From Pseudomonas tehranensis (GTDB taxonomy: Bacteria; Pseudomonadota; Gammaproteobacteria; Pseudomonadales; Pseudomonadaceae): a stretch of 64,000 bases of DNA. Both the position numbers and the translations under genes were made by a program. Shown piece after piece: positions 1 through 8,813 of the stretch; the stretch's first letter is position 1, and each line of letters begins with the position of its first letter. The notes below the pieces were generated by a model. The model did not search any database, had not been told where the DNA came from, and saw nothing but the letters and a program-made list of their open reading frames with translations. The stretch is taken from NCBI RefSeq assembly GCF_014268615.1, contig NZ_JABWQV010000001.1, forward strand, positions 186,001 to 250,000. Direction: 5' to 3'.

Positions 1-73
1 TCTGCGCGATGCCGGTCTGTTCGATCGCCTGGGCTTATCACAGACCTGCGGGGAGGTGAGCCATGTTGCCTGA
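1..73 (+). CDS. C-terminal end of an upstream gene (partial)
   Basis: An open frame entering from the left edge gives 23 residues (LRDAGLFDRL... ending EVSHVA) and stops at 71-73. It overlaps the start of the next gene by 11 bases, which suggests translational coupling and membership of the same operon. The fragment is too short to identify. From recollection of similar Pseudomonas operons (ligase, TenA-like, SDR), a thermostable-hemolysin-family protein is a possible identity, but the sequence here cannot prove it. Confidence 0.45.
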   Translation, partial: LRDAGLFDRLGLSQTCGEVSHVA

Positions 74-1544
74 AGTGGAGCGCTTCAAACTCACCCTGCG
101 TGAGCATGCCCAACACAAGGGCTACGCCGTGGCGCTGTGGGGAGATAACTTGCGGCTGGACTACGCCACGCTTTACTCCGAAGTGGTGTACCGCCAGCAA
201 CGCCTGCGCGATGAACACATCAAGGTGGTTGCCCTGGCCCTGGATAACGGAGTCGAAGCCATGCTGTGGGACCTGGCCGCTTTGTTCGAAGGCCTGGCCT
301 GCGTCATCCTGCCAGGCTTTTTCACTCCGGCTCAACGCCTGCACTGTCTGGAGCAGAGCCAGGCGCAGCGGGTGATTGCCGAGCCCGGGTTGGCAGCCGA
401 ACTCCAGGCTGCGGGTTACCGCCACAGCGGCGAGTTCTGGCAGAAAGATTTTGCCGGACCGAGCCGCTTGCCGGCGGGCACCGCCAAACTGACCTTTACC
501 TCAGGCACCACTGGCACGCCAAAAGGTGTCTGCCTGAGCGCCGACAGTCTGTTGCGGGTCGCCCGTGAACTGGAGCAGGCCAGCCGGCCGGTCAACGCGA
601 GGCATCACCTGGCGCTGCTGCCCCTGGCGGTCCTTCTGGAAAACCTCGGTTGCTATGCGGCGCTGTATGCCGGGGCGATGCTCAGCCTGCCTGGCCAGAA
701 GACCCTGGGCATCCAGGGCGCCAGTGGCGCCGACCCGACGCGCCTGTTGGCGTGCCTGACCGAGCGCCGGGCGCAGAGTCTGATTCTGGTTCCACAATTG
801 TTGCTGATGTTGGTCACGGCCGCCGAGCAGAAAGCGTTCTACCCGCACGCGTTGCGATTTGCCGCCGTGGGCGGAGCGCGGGTATCCGACGATCTTTTGC
901 AACGGGCCCAGCGTGCCGGCCTGCCGGTATTTGAAGGCTACGGGCTGTCGGAATGCGCTTCGGTGGTGTGCCTCAACCGGCCAGCGAACCACCGCGCCGG
1001 CAGTGTCGGTCAGCCGTTGCCTCATGTGCAGGTTCGCCTGGCCGATGACGGCGAAGTCATGATCAAGGGATCGACCTTGCTCGGATACCTGGGGGAGCCT
1101 CTGCCTACCGACGAATGGTGGCCCAGCGGCGACTTGGGGGAGTTCGACGCAGAGGGGTTCCTGTACCTGCGTGGCCGTAAGAAGCATCAATTCGTGACCA
1201 GCTTCGGTCGCAACGTCAATCCCGAATGGGTCGAAGCCGAACTTACCCAGGGCGGCACCATCGCCCAGGCCTTCGTCTATGGCGAAGCCTTGCCGCATAA
1301 CCAGGCATTGCTGTGGCCCGCCCGCGCTGACTGCTCTGATCAAGCGTTGGAGCTGGCTGTGAGCAAGGCCAACGCGGCGCTGCCCGAATACGCTCGGGTC
1401 CACCACTGGACGCGACTGGCGCAACCCTTTACCGCAACCAACGGCATGCTCACCGCCAACGGCCGACCGCGCCGCGAAGCGATTGTCGAGCATTACCGTG
1501 GGTTGTTCAGTGAATCCGTTCTGTCCGAGGAATATCCGTCATGA
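63..1544 (+). CDS. AMP-dependent acyl/aryl ligase (ANL superfamily)
   Basis: A 493-residue member of the adenylate-forming ligase superfamily, which activates a carboxylic acid as the acyl-AMP and usually passes it to CoA or a carrier. The P-loop LTFTSGTTGTPKG lies at about residues 143-155, the A5 motif GYGLSECAS at about 300, and the A7/A8 region GDLGEFDAEGFLYLRGRKK at about 355-375. The C-terminal A10 segment reads NGRPRREA, with Arg where many members have the catalytic Lys, so the second half-reaction may be altered. It overlaps the following TenA-like gene by four bases (ATGA). The substrate is unknown; partner genes suggest a fatty or aromatic acid. Confidence 0.85.
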   Translation: MLPEVERFKLTLREHAQHKGYAVALWGDNLRLDYATLYSEVVYRQQRLRDEHIKVVALALDNGVEAMLWDLAALFEGLACVILPGFFTPAQRLHCLEQSQAQRVIAEPGLAAELQAAGYRHSGEFWQKDFAGPSRLPAGTAKLTFTSGTTGTPKGVCLSADSLLRVARELEQASRPVNARHHLALLPLAVLLENLGCYAALYAGAMLSLPGQKTLGIQGASGADPTRLLACLTERRAQSLILVPQLLLMLVTAAEQKAFYPHALRFAAVGGARVSDDLLQRAQRAGLPVFEGYGLSECASVVCLNRPANHRAGSVGQPLPHVQVRLADDGEVMIKGSTLLGYLGEPLPTDEWWPSGDLGEFDAEGFLYLRGRKKHQFVTSFGRNVNPEWVEAELTQGGTIAQAFVYGEALPHNQALLWPARADCSDQALELAVSKANAALPEYARVHHWTRLAQPFTATNGMLTANGRPRREAIVEHYRGLFSESVLSEEYPS

Positions 1545-2215
1545 GTTTTTTCGACACGCTGCAAGAAGCCACCCATCAGGAACGCCAGACGCTGTTCAAC
1601 CTGCCGATCATCCGTGATGCCCTTGATGGCCAGGTCAGCTTGGCCAGTTACCGGGCGTTTCTGATCCAGGCCTACTACCACGTGCGCCACACCGTACCGT
1701 TGATGATGGCGTGCGGTGCACGTCTGCCTGCGCACCTGGAATGGCTGCGCAAGGCCGTGTGCGAGTACATCGACGAGGAATACGGTCACGAGCAATGGGT
1801 GCTGGATGACATCGCCGCGTGTGGAGGCGACAAGGATGCGGTGCGTGACGGTCAGCCGTCGCTGGCTATCGAGTTGATGGTCAGTTACCTGTATGACTTG
1901 ATCGCCCGGGGCAACCCGGTGGGGCTGTTCGGCATGGTCAATGTGCTGGAAGGCACCAGCATCGCTCTGGCGACCCACGCCGCCGACGCCATTCGTGAAC
2001 ACCTGGAGCTGCCGCCCACCGCTTTCAGCTACCTCAGCTCCCATGGCTCGCTGGATATCGAGCACATGCAGACCTATCGCAGCCTGATGAACAAACTGGA
2101 GGATCCTGCCGACCAGGCGGCGGTGATCCACGTCTCCAAAGTGGTGTATAGGCTCTACACCGAGATGTTCCGGGGCCTGCCCCGTGACGAGGGGCATCAG
2201 CATGCGCCTGTGTGA
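1541..2215 (+). CDS. TenA-like / heme-oxygenase-like diiron oxidase candidate
   Basis: A 224-residue all-helical protein of the TenA/heme-oxygenase-like fold ('iron-containing redox enzyme' group). The likely metal ligands are E80-x2-H83, E137, and H168-x3-D172-x2-H175. That matches the ligand spacing known from UndA-type diiron oxidases (E101/H104, E159, H194/D198/H201). True TenA thiaminases use a Cys and lack this set, so a thiamine role is unlikely. It is coupled to the upstream ligase and downstream SDR by overlaps, suggesting that it oxidises or decarboxylates an activated or free acid. The reaction is inferred, not known. Confidence 0.75.
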   Translation: MSFFDTLQEATHQERQTLFNLPIIRDALDGQVSLASYRAFLIQAYYHVRHTVPLMMACGARLPAHLEWLRKAVCEYIDEEYGHEQWVLDDIAACGGDKDAVRDGQPSLAIELMVSYLYDLIARGNPVGLFGMVNVLEGTSIALATHAADAIREHLELPPTAFSYLSSHGSLDIEHMQTYRSLMNKLEDPADQAAVIHVSKVVYRLYTEMFRGLPRDEGHQHAPV

Positions 2216-3011
2216 CGCCCGGATCGTCTTGACCGGTGCCAGTGGCGGAATTGGCCAGGCCATCGCCCAGGCCCTATGCGCCAGTGGTGCTCGGGTGCTG
2301 GCCGTGGCCAGGCATCGAGAAGCGCTGGAACCCTTGCTCGAGCGCTACCCGCAGCACATGTGCTGGGTAGGCGCAGACCTGACTGTTGCGGGTGATCGGC
2401 GCAAGGTACTGGCCGCAGCCGAGGCCCTGGGCGGCCTCAACCTGCTGATCAATGCCGCCGGTGTCAACCACTTCGCCATGCTCGAACAACTCGAGGACAG
2501 TGAGGTCGACGCCATGCTGGGGCTGAACATCAGCGCGCCGATCTGCCTGACCAAACTGTTGCTGCCGCTGCTCAAGCAGGCCGACAGCGCCATGGTGGTG
2601 AATGTCGGGTCGACCTACGGCTCGATCGGCTACCCAGGCTACGCCAGTTATTGCGCCAGCAAGTTCGCCCTGCGCGGGTTCTCCGAAGCCCTGCGTCGGG
2701 AGTTGGCGGACACCCGTGTCGGCGTGCTCTACGTGGCGCCCCGGGCTACGCGCACGTCGATGAACAGCCCGGCGGCCCAAGCCCTCAATCAGGCGCTCAA
2801 AGCCAACGTCGATGACCCGCACGCCGTGGCGTCGGCGGTCATCCAGGCCATCACCGGCGACCGTCGCGAGCTGTATCTGGGCTGGCCCGAGCGCTTTTTC
2901 GTCGGCCTCAACAGCCTGCTGCCCAACCTGGTGGACCGTGGCCTGCGCAAGCAACTGCCACTGGTTCGCCGCCTGAGCCATAAACCCGAGAACGAGCACC
3001 TCAAACCATGA
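2202..3011 (+). CDS. SDR-family oxidoreductase
   Basis: A short-chain dehydrogenase of 269 residues. It has the N-terminal TGASGGIG nucleotide-binding motif, an NAAG-type segment (INAAGVN), and the active-site signature YASYCASK preceded by a Ser-containing strand (VGSTYGS). The ATG at 2202 is preferred over an in-frame GTG at 2184 because a GAGG lies about 10 bases upstream and the SDR fold starts there. It overlaps the end of the TenA-like gene by 14 bases and the next gene by ATGA. It probably reduces or oxidises the product of the ligase/diiron pair. The substrate is unknown. Confidence 0.85.
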   Translation: MRLCDARIVLTGASGGIGQAIAQALCASGARVLAVARHREALEPLLERYPQHMCWVGADLTVAGDRRKVLAAAEALGGLNLLINAAGVNHFAMLEQLEDSEVDAMLGLNISAPICLTKLLLPLLKQADSAMVVNVGSTYGSIGYPGYASYCASKFALRGFSEALRRELADTRVGVLYVAPRATRTSMNSPAAQALNQALKANVDDPHAVASAVIQAITGDRRELYLGWPERFFVGLNSLLPNLVDRGLRKQLPLVRRLSHKPENEHLKP

Positions 3012-3652
3012 AAAAAATCCTGATCTGTTTGCTGTTCGGCGCCCTGGCTCAAAGCGCCTGGGCTTTGGACGCCGCCGACCAGCAACGTCTCACAGGCATC
3101 CAGCAAAGCTGGGCGCATATCCAATATGACTTGCCTGAAGGGCAGCGTGCCGAGGCTTTTGAACAACTCGCCGCCCAGGCATCGGCGTTCAAGCAACAAC
3201 GTCAATCCGTGGCCGAGGCCTGGATCTGGTCGGGCATTGTCAAAAGCAGTTGGGCAGGGGCCGCAGGCGGAATCGGTGCGCTGGGCAAGGTCAAGGACGC
3301 CAAGGCCGACCTGGAGCAGGCCCTGGCCCTGGATCCCAAAGCCTTGCAAGGGTCGGCCTACACCAGTCTCGGCGCACTCTATGACCGGGTTCCCGGTTGG
3401 CCCTTGGGGTTTGGCGACTCGGACAAGGCCGAGCAATTACTCCAGCAGGCGCTGCAACTGAACCCTAACGGCATTGACAGCCTGTACTTCTGGGGCGATC
3501 ACCTCTACCGTCAGAAGCGCTACGCTGAGGCCCGGGTTGCTCTGCAAAAGGCTTTGCAGGCAGCGCCACGGCCCGGCCGGGAAACCGCCGACGCGGGACG
3601 TCGCAAAGAGATCGAAGCGTTGCTGCTGGATGTGAACAAAAAACTGGGCTGA
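3008..3652 (+). CDS. Exported TPR-like protein
   Basis: A 214-residue protein with a clear signal peptide (MKKILICLLFGALAQSAWA). It is helix-rich with TPR-like pairs, for example around DLEQALALDPKAL and AEQLLQQALQLNPNGIDSLYFWGD. It is expected in the periplasm and may act as a scaffold or chaperone for the operon's product or enzyme. Its start overlaps the SDR stop (ATGA), and it is followed within 10 bases by a two-component regulator gene. No enzymatic motif was seen. The specific role is unknown. Confidence 0.7.
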   Translation: MKKILICLLFGALAQSAWALDAADQQRLTGIQQSWAHIQYDLPEGQRAEAFEQLAAQASAFKQQRQSVAEAWIWSGIVKSSWAGAAGGIGALGKVKDAKADLEQALALDPKALQGSAYTSLGALYDRVPGWPLGFGDSDKAEQLLQQALQLNPNGIDSLYFWGDHLYRQKRYAEARVALQKALQAAPRPGRETADAGRRKEIEALLLDVNKKLG

Positions 3653-3662
3653 GGGAGTGTGC

Positions 3663-4325
3663 GTGCGCTTATTACTGATCGAGGATGACGTGGCCCTGGG
3701 CGAAGGCATCCATCAGGCCCTGAGCCGCGAAGGCTATACCGTTGACTGGTTGAAGGACGGGAGCAGCGCCTTGCACGCACTGCTCAGTGAGACCTTTGAC
3801 CTGGCCGTGCTTGACCTGGGCCTGCCACGGATGGACGGCCTGCAGGTGTTGCGTCGCTTGCGTGACAGCGGTTCCAACCTGCCGGTGCTGATTCTCACCG
3901 CCCGGGACGCGACTGAAGATCGCATTGCCGGGCTCGATGCCGGGGCTGACGACTACCTGATCAAGCCCTTTGATCTGGCGGAACTCAAGGCCCGGTTGCG
4001 GGCCTTGTTGCGCCGCAGCGCCGGTCGGGCCCAGGCACTGATCGAGCATGCCGGCATCAGCCTCAACCCGGGGACCCAGCAGGTCAGCTATCAGGGCAAC
4101 CCGGTGGCGTTGACGCCCAAGGAGTATCAGTTGCTCCATGAGTTGCTGTCGCCGCCGGGCCGGGTCATGACGCGCGATCACCTGATGCAATTGCTTTACG
4201 GCTGGAATGAGGAGGCTGAGAGCAACACCCTGGAAGTGCATATCCACCACCTGCGCAAGAAATTTTCCACCGACCTGATCCGTACCATTCGGGGCGTCGG
4301 GTATCTGGTGGAGGAGCGCCGATGA
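3663..4325 (+). CDS. OmpR-family response regulator
   Basis: A 220-residue transcription regulator. The receiver domain (about residues 1-115) has the acidic pair IEDD, the phosphoacceptor Asp in LAVLDLGLPRMDG, and the conserved Lys in LIKPFD. A winged-helix domain follows and ends HHLRKKFSTDLIRTIRGVGYLV. The GTG at 3663 is taken as start because GAGGGAG ends seven bases upstream; a GTG at 3657 would sit on that RBS. It overlaps the sensor kinase by ATGA and sits in the same operon as the ligase/diiron/SDR genes, so it may control them. Confidence 0.92.
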   Translation: MRLLLIEDDVALGEGIHQALSREGYTVDWLKDGSSALHALLSETFDLAVLDLGLPRMDGLQVLRRLRDSGSNLPVLILTARDATEDRIAGLDAGADDYLIKPFDLAELKARLRALLRRSAGRAQALIEHAGISLNPGTQQVSYQGNPVALTPKEYQLLHELLSPPGRVMTRDHLMQLLYGWNEEAESNTLEVHIHHLRKKFSTDLIRTIRGVGYLVEERR

Positions 4326-5689
4326 CTTCGATCCGGCGTCGTACCCTTACGCTGATTCTAGGGCTTTTGTTCGTTGGTCTGCTGATCATCACCGTATTCA
4401 ATCTGCATGACAGCAACCACGAAATCGCGGAAGTCTACGATGCCCAATTGGCCCAGAATGCCCGGCTGCTGCAGGGTGTCATGCGCATGCCCATGGCCAG
4501 CAAGGAACATGCGCAGTTGTATCAGGCATTCAATTCGGCATTGGCCTCGGCGGTGCCCAAAGTCGATGGTCATCCCTATGAAAGCAAGATCGCCTTTCAG
4601 GTCTGGGATTCAAAAGGAGCGTTGCTGGTTCACACCTCCAGTGCACCGACGTTCACCTCACCGCCGATTGCTCCTGGCTTCAGCGACGTGATAGACCAAA
4701 AGGAGCGTATATGGCGGGCGTTCGTACTGGATGACACACAGTACGGCCTGAAAATCTGGGTGGGAGAGCGTGATGATGTGCGGGCCGATCTGGTCGATCG
4801 AATTGTCCGTCACACGGTGGCGCCCAATCTGATCGGCAGCCTGATGCTTGCCGCTGTGATCTGGTTGGCCATCGGCTGGGGACTCAAGCCGCTGGTCGAC
4901 ATGGCGGCCAAGTTGCGTGCGCGGCATCCGGGCTCACTGGAGCCTCTGCAACTGGTGCCGCTGCCCAGCGAACTTGAGCCCATGCAAGCGGCCCTCAATC
5001 GGGTGCTGGCGCAGATTCAGGAGTTGATGGGCCGTGAGCGGCGTTTTATTGCCGACGCCGCCCATGAGATGCGCACCCCCCTGGCGGTGCTCAGGGTTCA
5101 TGCGCAGAACCTGATGGAGGCGGGCAATGAGCAGAGCCGTCGTGAGTCCCTGCAACACCTGATCGTCGGAGTGGATCGCACTACGCGCCTGGTCAATCAA
5201 TTACTCACCATGGCACGTCTTGAACCGCAATCTGGCGTGCCTGCACCCGGCGTTATCGATCTGCCCGCCACGGTGCGTGAAAGTCTGGGGCAAATGACTC
5301 CCTGGCTGTTGAGTAAAGGACTTGAACTGGTCCTGGACGTCAGTGATGACATCGGCCCGGTGAGGATTGATCCGGTGTCCATCGATATTGCCTTGAACAA
5401 CCTGGTGACCAATGCGGCCAACTTTTCTCCCGCCAATGGCTTGATCACGGTGCGGCTGGCCCGGCAGGGCGATCATTACGAGCTGGCGGTCGAGGATCAG
5501 GGGCCAGGCATCGACGAGACCGAACGGGACCGACTTTTCGAGCGCTTCTACAGCCGCGGGAACGATCAGGGGGCCGGGTTGGGCTTGACGATCGTGCAGA
5601 CCATCGCCAAGCGGCTGGGCGGGCAGGTCCGGTTGGAGAATCGCCCCGAGGGAGGTTTGCGCGCCACGCTGCAGATGGGCCGCCTTTAA
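4322..5689 (+). CDS. Two-component sensor histidine kinase
   Basis: A 455-residue membrane kinase of the QseC/TctE type. An N-terminal TM helix (about 10-27), a periplasmic sensor region and a second TM helix (about 163-183) precede the HisKA box ([20 protein letters not shown], phospho-His near residue 255). The N box is [11 protein letters not shown], the G1 box EDQGPGID, and the G2 box GAGLGLTIV. It is the partner of the overlapping upstream regulator. The gene converges on the next gene and their stop codons overlap by four bases. The signal is unknown. Confidence 0.92.
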   Translation: MTSIRRRTLTLILGLLFVGLLIITVFNLHDSNHEIAEVYDAQLAQNARLLQGVMRMPMASKEHAQLYQAFNSALASAVPKVDGHPYESKIAFQVWDSKGALLVHTSSAPTFTSPPIAPGFSDVIDQKERIWRAFVLDDTQYGLKIWVGERDDVRADLVDRIVRHTVAPNLIGSLMLAAVIWLAIGWGLKPLVDMAAKLRARHPGSLEPLQLVPLPSELEPMQAALNRVLAQIQELMGRERRFIADAAHEMRTPLAVLRVHAQNLMEAGNEQSRRESLQHLIVGVDRTTRLVNQLLTMARLEPQSGVPAPGVIDLPATVRESLGQMTPWLLSKGLELVLDVSDDIGPVRIDPVSIDIALNNLVTNAANFSPANGLITVRLARQGDHYELAVEDQGPGIDETERDRLFERFYSRGNDQGAGLGLTIVQTIAKRLGGQVRLENRPEGGLRATLQMGRL

Positions 5690-6795
5690 CTTTGCTCTTC
5701 GCGGGCGGGTAGCGTTTGGGCAGCGGATGGATCGGCGAGAAATGCTGCGATTTCGCTGACCGTGCTACGGGCCGTGCGTGTTACGCCAATCAGCGTAGCG
5801 GAGGCCGCACCGGTCCATTCACCATAGCCGACCAGCCATAGCCTGGGTTCTTGAATCGAATGAGTCCCGTCAACGTCCACCCGTCCTTGCGTGTTGAGCA
5901 CACCCAGTGGCTCCAGATGCTGCAGGGCGGGACGGAAGCCGGTGCACCAGATCACCACGTCCACCGCAGACTCGCTCCCGTCGGCCCAGATTACGCCGTC
6001 GCGGGTGAAACGTTCGAAAGGTCGGACTGATTTGAGTGCGTTGCGCGACCGGGCCTCCACAACGGGCGGGACCATGACGATGTCACCCAGCCCACCCACG
6101 GGTTGCTCGATGACGCGACCTTCCTGTTGCGCTTTCCAGCGTTGCGTGGCGCGCTCGAACAACACCTGCCCATCCACTTCATCAGGCAGGAACAGGGGTT
6201 CAACGGGTGTGATCCATGTGGTGTCGGCGACCCTGGAAACTTCGGCCAGAATCTGAGCCCCTGAGTTGCCGCCGCCTATGACCAGGACTTTTTTCCCGGT
6301 GAACGGCTGCGCTTCGAGATAGTTCGCCGAGTGCAACTGTTGACCGGCGAATAGCCGGGCGCCTGGGTAGTGGGGAATGAACGGGGTACTCCAGGTGCCG
6401 GTGGCGCTGACCACCACCTTGGCATCCCAGTGTCTGTCGTGCGCCTTAACCCGCAGCCCGGTTTCTGTACGCTCTACAGAAGTCACGCGCACGGGACGCA
6501 CGATGGGGAACTGATAACGCTGTTCGTACTGCTTGAGGTAGTCGATCACATGGTCGCGTGATGGATAGCCATCCTGCGTGGGCGGCATCATCCAGCCAGG
6601 GATCGAGCTCCAGGTAGCGGGGGAGAATAGACGCAACGAATTCCAGCCATGGCGCCAGGCACCTCCCGGCGCTTGCTCTGCATCGAGAATGACGAACGAA
6701 AGCCGGGTGCGCCGCAGGAAGTACGCTACCGCCAGGGCTGATTGGCCTCCACCGACAATGACCACGTCATATTGACTGGCAGGCGAATGCGTCAT
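5686..6795 (-). CDS. Flavin-dependent monooxygenase-like NAD(P)/FAD oxidoreductase (CzcO/ArsO type)
   Basis: A protein of 369 residues (start at 6795, [17 protein letters not shown]) with two Rossmann dinucleotide motifs: [19 protein letters not shown] for FAD and [17 protein letters not shown] for NAD(P)H. It ends in the CTGFRP-type segment typical of flavin monooxygenase-like enzymes. An upstream in-frame ATG at 6810 is possible. It follows the sulfur operon on the same strand after about 84 bases, so it may be read with it. Substrate is unknown; metal-cluster association of CzcO-like proteins in other bacteria is general knowledge, not shown here. Confidence 0.82.
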   Translation of the reverse strand: MTHSPASQYDVVIVGGGQSALAVAYFLRRTRLSFVILDAEQAPGGAWRHGWNSLRLFSPATWSSIPGWMMPPTQDGYPSRDHVIDYLKQYEQRYQFPIVRPVRVTSVERTETGLRVKAHDRHWDAKVVVSATGTWSTPFIPHYPGARLFAGQQLHSANYLEAQPFTGKKVLVIGGGNSGAQILAEVSRVADTTWITPVEPLFLPDEVDGQVLFERATQRWKAQQEGRVIEQPVGGLGDIVMVPPVVEARSRNALKSVRPFERFTRDGVIWADGSESAVDVVIWCTGFRPALQHLEPLGVLNTQGRVDVDGTHSIQEPRLWLVGYGEWTGAASATLIGVTRTARSTVSEIAAFLADPSAAQTLPAREEQS

Positions 6796-6879
6796 GCCGG
6801 TGTTCTCCAATTGCGGTGAAAAAACAAGCCAGTGTAAGGGCTGCCAGTACCGTCATTTGCAGGCGCGGCAGCATCCGTC

Positions 6880-7068
6880 TCAGCAGCGTTTGCAGGTCTT
6901 GATGCCCAGTAAGGTATAGACCGGGCAGAAACGGAAAATCCCCGTGGCCAGCGGCACCAGGCCGATCCAGCCCCACAAGCCGATCACACCGCTCAGGCTC
7001 AGCGCAATGAGGATAAGTCCCGCGGCAATACGCAAACTGCGGTCGATGGTTCCGATGTTGGCTTTCAT
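6880..7068 (-). CDS. Small YgaP-like DUF2892 membrane protein
   Basis: A 62-residue protein with two hydrophobic helices (residues about 12-29 and 31-47). It begins MKANIGTIDRSLR and ends CPVYTLLGIKTCKRC, the DUF2892 pattern seen at the C-terminus of the rhodanese YgaP. The rhodanese half is absent. It is the last member of the leftward sulfur operon, 13 bases after the second YeeE-like gene. It probably helps sulfur-species handling at the membrane. The mechanism is unknown. Confidence 0.85.
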   Translation of the reverse strand: MKANIGTIDRSLRIAAGLILIALSLSGVIGLWGWIGLVPLATGIFRFCPVYTLLGIKTCKRC

Positions 7069-7081
7069 GACGATCTCCCGA

Positions 7082-7501
7082 TCAGTGAGTGCGCCGGTTC
7101 TCCAGCGCGGTGAACAACAACATGCCAGCCAGCATGGCCAACACGAATACGATGACTTGCCAGTGCCCGGTGAGCAGGATCGCGACGGCGGGCCCGGGAC
7201 AGATACCGGCTATTCCCCAACCGATGCCAAACAGCAGGCTGCCGCCGATCAGTCGCGGGTCCAGCTCACGCTTGAGCGGTAATTGCATCGGGTTTCCCAG
7301 TATCGAGCGGGTCTGGCGGCGGGCCCAGGTCAGCGGGCCGATCGCAACAGCAATCGCGCCGAGCATCACCAGCGCCAGGGAGGGGTCCCAGGTGCCGCTC
7401 ACATCCAGGAACGCCAGGACTTTGCTGGGGTTGGCCATGCCCGCCAGGAGCAGACCGAGGCCGAACACCAGACCGGCCATGAATGCAGTCAGTTTGAGCA
7501 T
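7082..7501 (-). CDS. YeeE/YedE-family sulfur transporter, second half
   Basis: A 139-residue membrane protein with four hydrophobic helices and the conserved segment GICPGPA with its Cys. YeeE/YedE (TsuA-type) proteins move thiosulfate or other sulfane-sulfur species across the inner membrane. Here the family is split into two adjacent half-size genes, a common arrangement in sulfide-oxidation operons. The start at 7501 (MLKLTAFMAG) lies two bases after the stop of the first half. The longer open frame reaching 7609 overlaps that gene and is not used. Confidence 0.88.
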   Translation of the reverse strand: MLKLTAFMAGLVFGLGLLLAGMANPSKVLAFLDVSGTWDPSLALVMLGAIAVAIGPLTWARRQTRSILGNPMQLPLKRELDPRLIGGSLLFGIGWGIAGICPGPAVAILLTGHWQVIVFVLAMLAGMLLFTALENRRTH

Positions 7502-7503
7502 GT

Positions 7504-7938
7504 TCAGATCTCCAGCACATGACGCAGGGCAAAGACCGTGGCGAAACCGCTGAACATGAAGCACGCCGTGGCGACGATCGAGCGCGGGGAAAGGCGCGAT
7601 ATACCGCACACGCCATGGCCGCTGGTACAGCCCGACCCGTAGCGGGTGCCGATGCCCACCAGCAGGCCGGCGACGGTGAGGCCGCTCCAGCCGCTCTGAA
7701 ACTCAATCTGCGGCAACGCGGTGAACAGGCCCCATACCAGCGGCGCGACGAGCAGCCCCAGCAGAAACAGGGCCTTCTCGCTGACCCCCTCGCTGCCTCG
7801 CTGCAGCAGGCTGCCGAGCAACCCGCTGATGCCGGCAATGCGTCCATTGGCGACCACGAAAAGGCTGGCAGCCACACCAATCAATGCACCGCCGGCAAGG
7901 GACGACCAGGGCGTGAAGTTGAGCCAGTCGATGTTCAT
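7504..7938 (-). CDS. YeeE/YedE-family sulfur transporter, first half
   Basis: A 144-residue protein with several membrane helices and the family Cys segment [15 protein letters not shown], thought to relay sulfane sulfur. Start chosen at 7938 ([17 protein letters not shown]); an upstream in-frame ATG at 7974 adds a basic, non-conserved stretch. It is followed two bases later by its partner half, and preceded by the TauE gene by 43 bases. It fits an operon that imports or recycles sulfur for the persulfide-oxidising enzymes. Confidence 0.88.
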   Translation of the reverse strand: MNIDWLNFTPWSSLAGGALIGVAASLFVVANGRIAGISGLLGSLLQRGSEGVSEKALFLLGLLVAPLVWGLFTALPQIEFQSGWSGLTVAGLLVGIGTRYGSGCTSGHGVCGISRLSPRSIVATACFMFSGFATVFALRHVLEI

Positions 7939-7981
7939 GCGATTTCTCCGATGCAAACCACGTTGATACTCCACCAGGCGC

Positions 7982-8785
7982 TTAAACCAAGGCCTTTACC
8001 ACCAATGCCACGGCCACCAGCGCAGCCAGAATGGCAAAACCTTTTTGCAGACTGGGCTCCGGCAGCCTGGCGGCGAGCAAACGACCGCCGGTCATTCCCA
8101 ACAATGCGCCAAGGGTGAAAGGCGCGGCAATCGCCCATTGCAAGTGACCCGCTGCCGAGCTCGCCACCACGCCGGAAATTGAAACCAGGGCAATGACCGT
8201 CAGCGACGTGGCGAGCACCGACTGGGTGGTCAGATTGGTGTAGCGCTGCAGCGCCGGGACCATGACAAAACCGCCGCCCACACCCAGCAAGCCGGACAGC
8301 GCGCCGGCGACCATGCCAGAGACCGCCAGCGCCCATGCACAAGGTGCGGTCCAATGGAGCTTGCCGCGGTTTTCGTCCAGTACACAGGGCGGGGGTTTGC
8401 GCGTCGACGTCGCTTTGGCATCGACGCGCGAGGGCAATGACTTTTGAAAGGCGCGGAAGGCCACGTACAGCAATAGAAGGGCAAACAGGATCGTCAAGGG
8501 TCGGTTGGGCGTGCGCTGGGCCAGCCAGATTCCCAGTGGAGAGCAGATGATCCCCGCGCCTGCGGTCAGCAGTGCAGCCTTATAGCGTACGGTGCCGTTT
8601 CTAAGGCCCATCACCGCGCCCAGGGACGCGGCCAAACCCACCGCCAGCAAGCCGATGGGCCCGGCTTCGGCCATGCCCAGGCCCGCGCCGAAGACCAGCA
8701 GGGGAACCGCCAGTATGCCCCCGCCAGCGCCGGTCAGCGCCAGAATCACACCCACGGTGAGGCCGAGCAGCAAGATGATGATCAT
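7982..8785 (-). CDS. TauE/SafE-family sulfite/organosulfur exporter
   Basis: A 267-residue protein with about eight membrane helices and the paired family motifs TGAGGGILAVPLL near the N-terminus and LGVGGGFVMVPAL near residue 160. TauE/SafE proteins export sulfite or sulfonates, which would remove the sulfite made by persulfide dioxygenase. The ATG at 8785 is preceded by GAGAGAGG; the longer open frame to 8938 runs into the upstream gene and is rejected. It lies 28 bases downstream of the SQR fusion gene. Confidence 0.88.
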   Translation of the reverse strand: MIIILLLGLTVGVILALTGAGGGILAVPLLVFGAGLGMAEAGPIGLLAVGLAASLGAVMGLRNGTVRYKAALLTAGAGIICSPLGIWLAQRTPNRPLTILFALLLLYVAFRAFQKSLPSRVDAKATSTRKPPPCVLDENRGKLHWTAPCAWALAVSGMVAGALSGLLGVGGGFVMVPALQRYTNLTTQSVLATSLTVIALVSISGVVASSAAGHLQWAIAAPFTLGALLGMTGGRLLAARLPEPSLQKGFAILAALVAVALVVKALV

Positions 8786-8813
8786 CCCTCTCTCCTTGCC
8801 TTGAGGTCCGGTT

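Noticed and set aside
501..1493. A 330-residue minus-strand open frame inside the AMP ligase gene
   Set aside because: It is the GC-rich antisense shadow of a clear ligase gene; no domain logic and no RBS.
1541..2215. TenA thiaminase
   Set aside because: Named TenA-like by fold, but the diiron ligand set and acyl ligase/SDR context argue against thiamine salvage.
1493..2263. A 256-residue minus frame across the TenA-like gene
   Set aside because: Antisense shadow; the plus strand has a coupled, motif-bearing gene.
7266..7880. A 204-residue minus frame bridging both YeeE halves
   Set aside because: It is out of frame with the two conserved YeeE halves and Arg/Ser/Cys rich.
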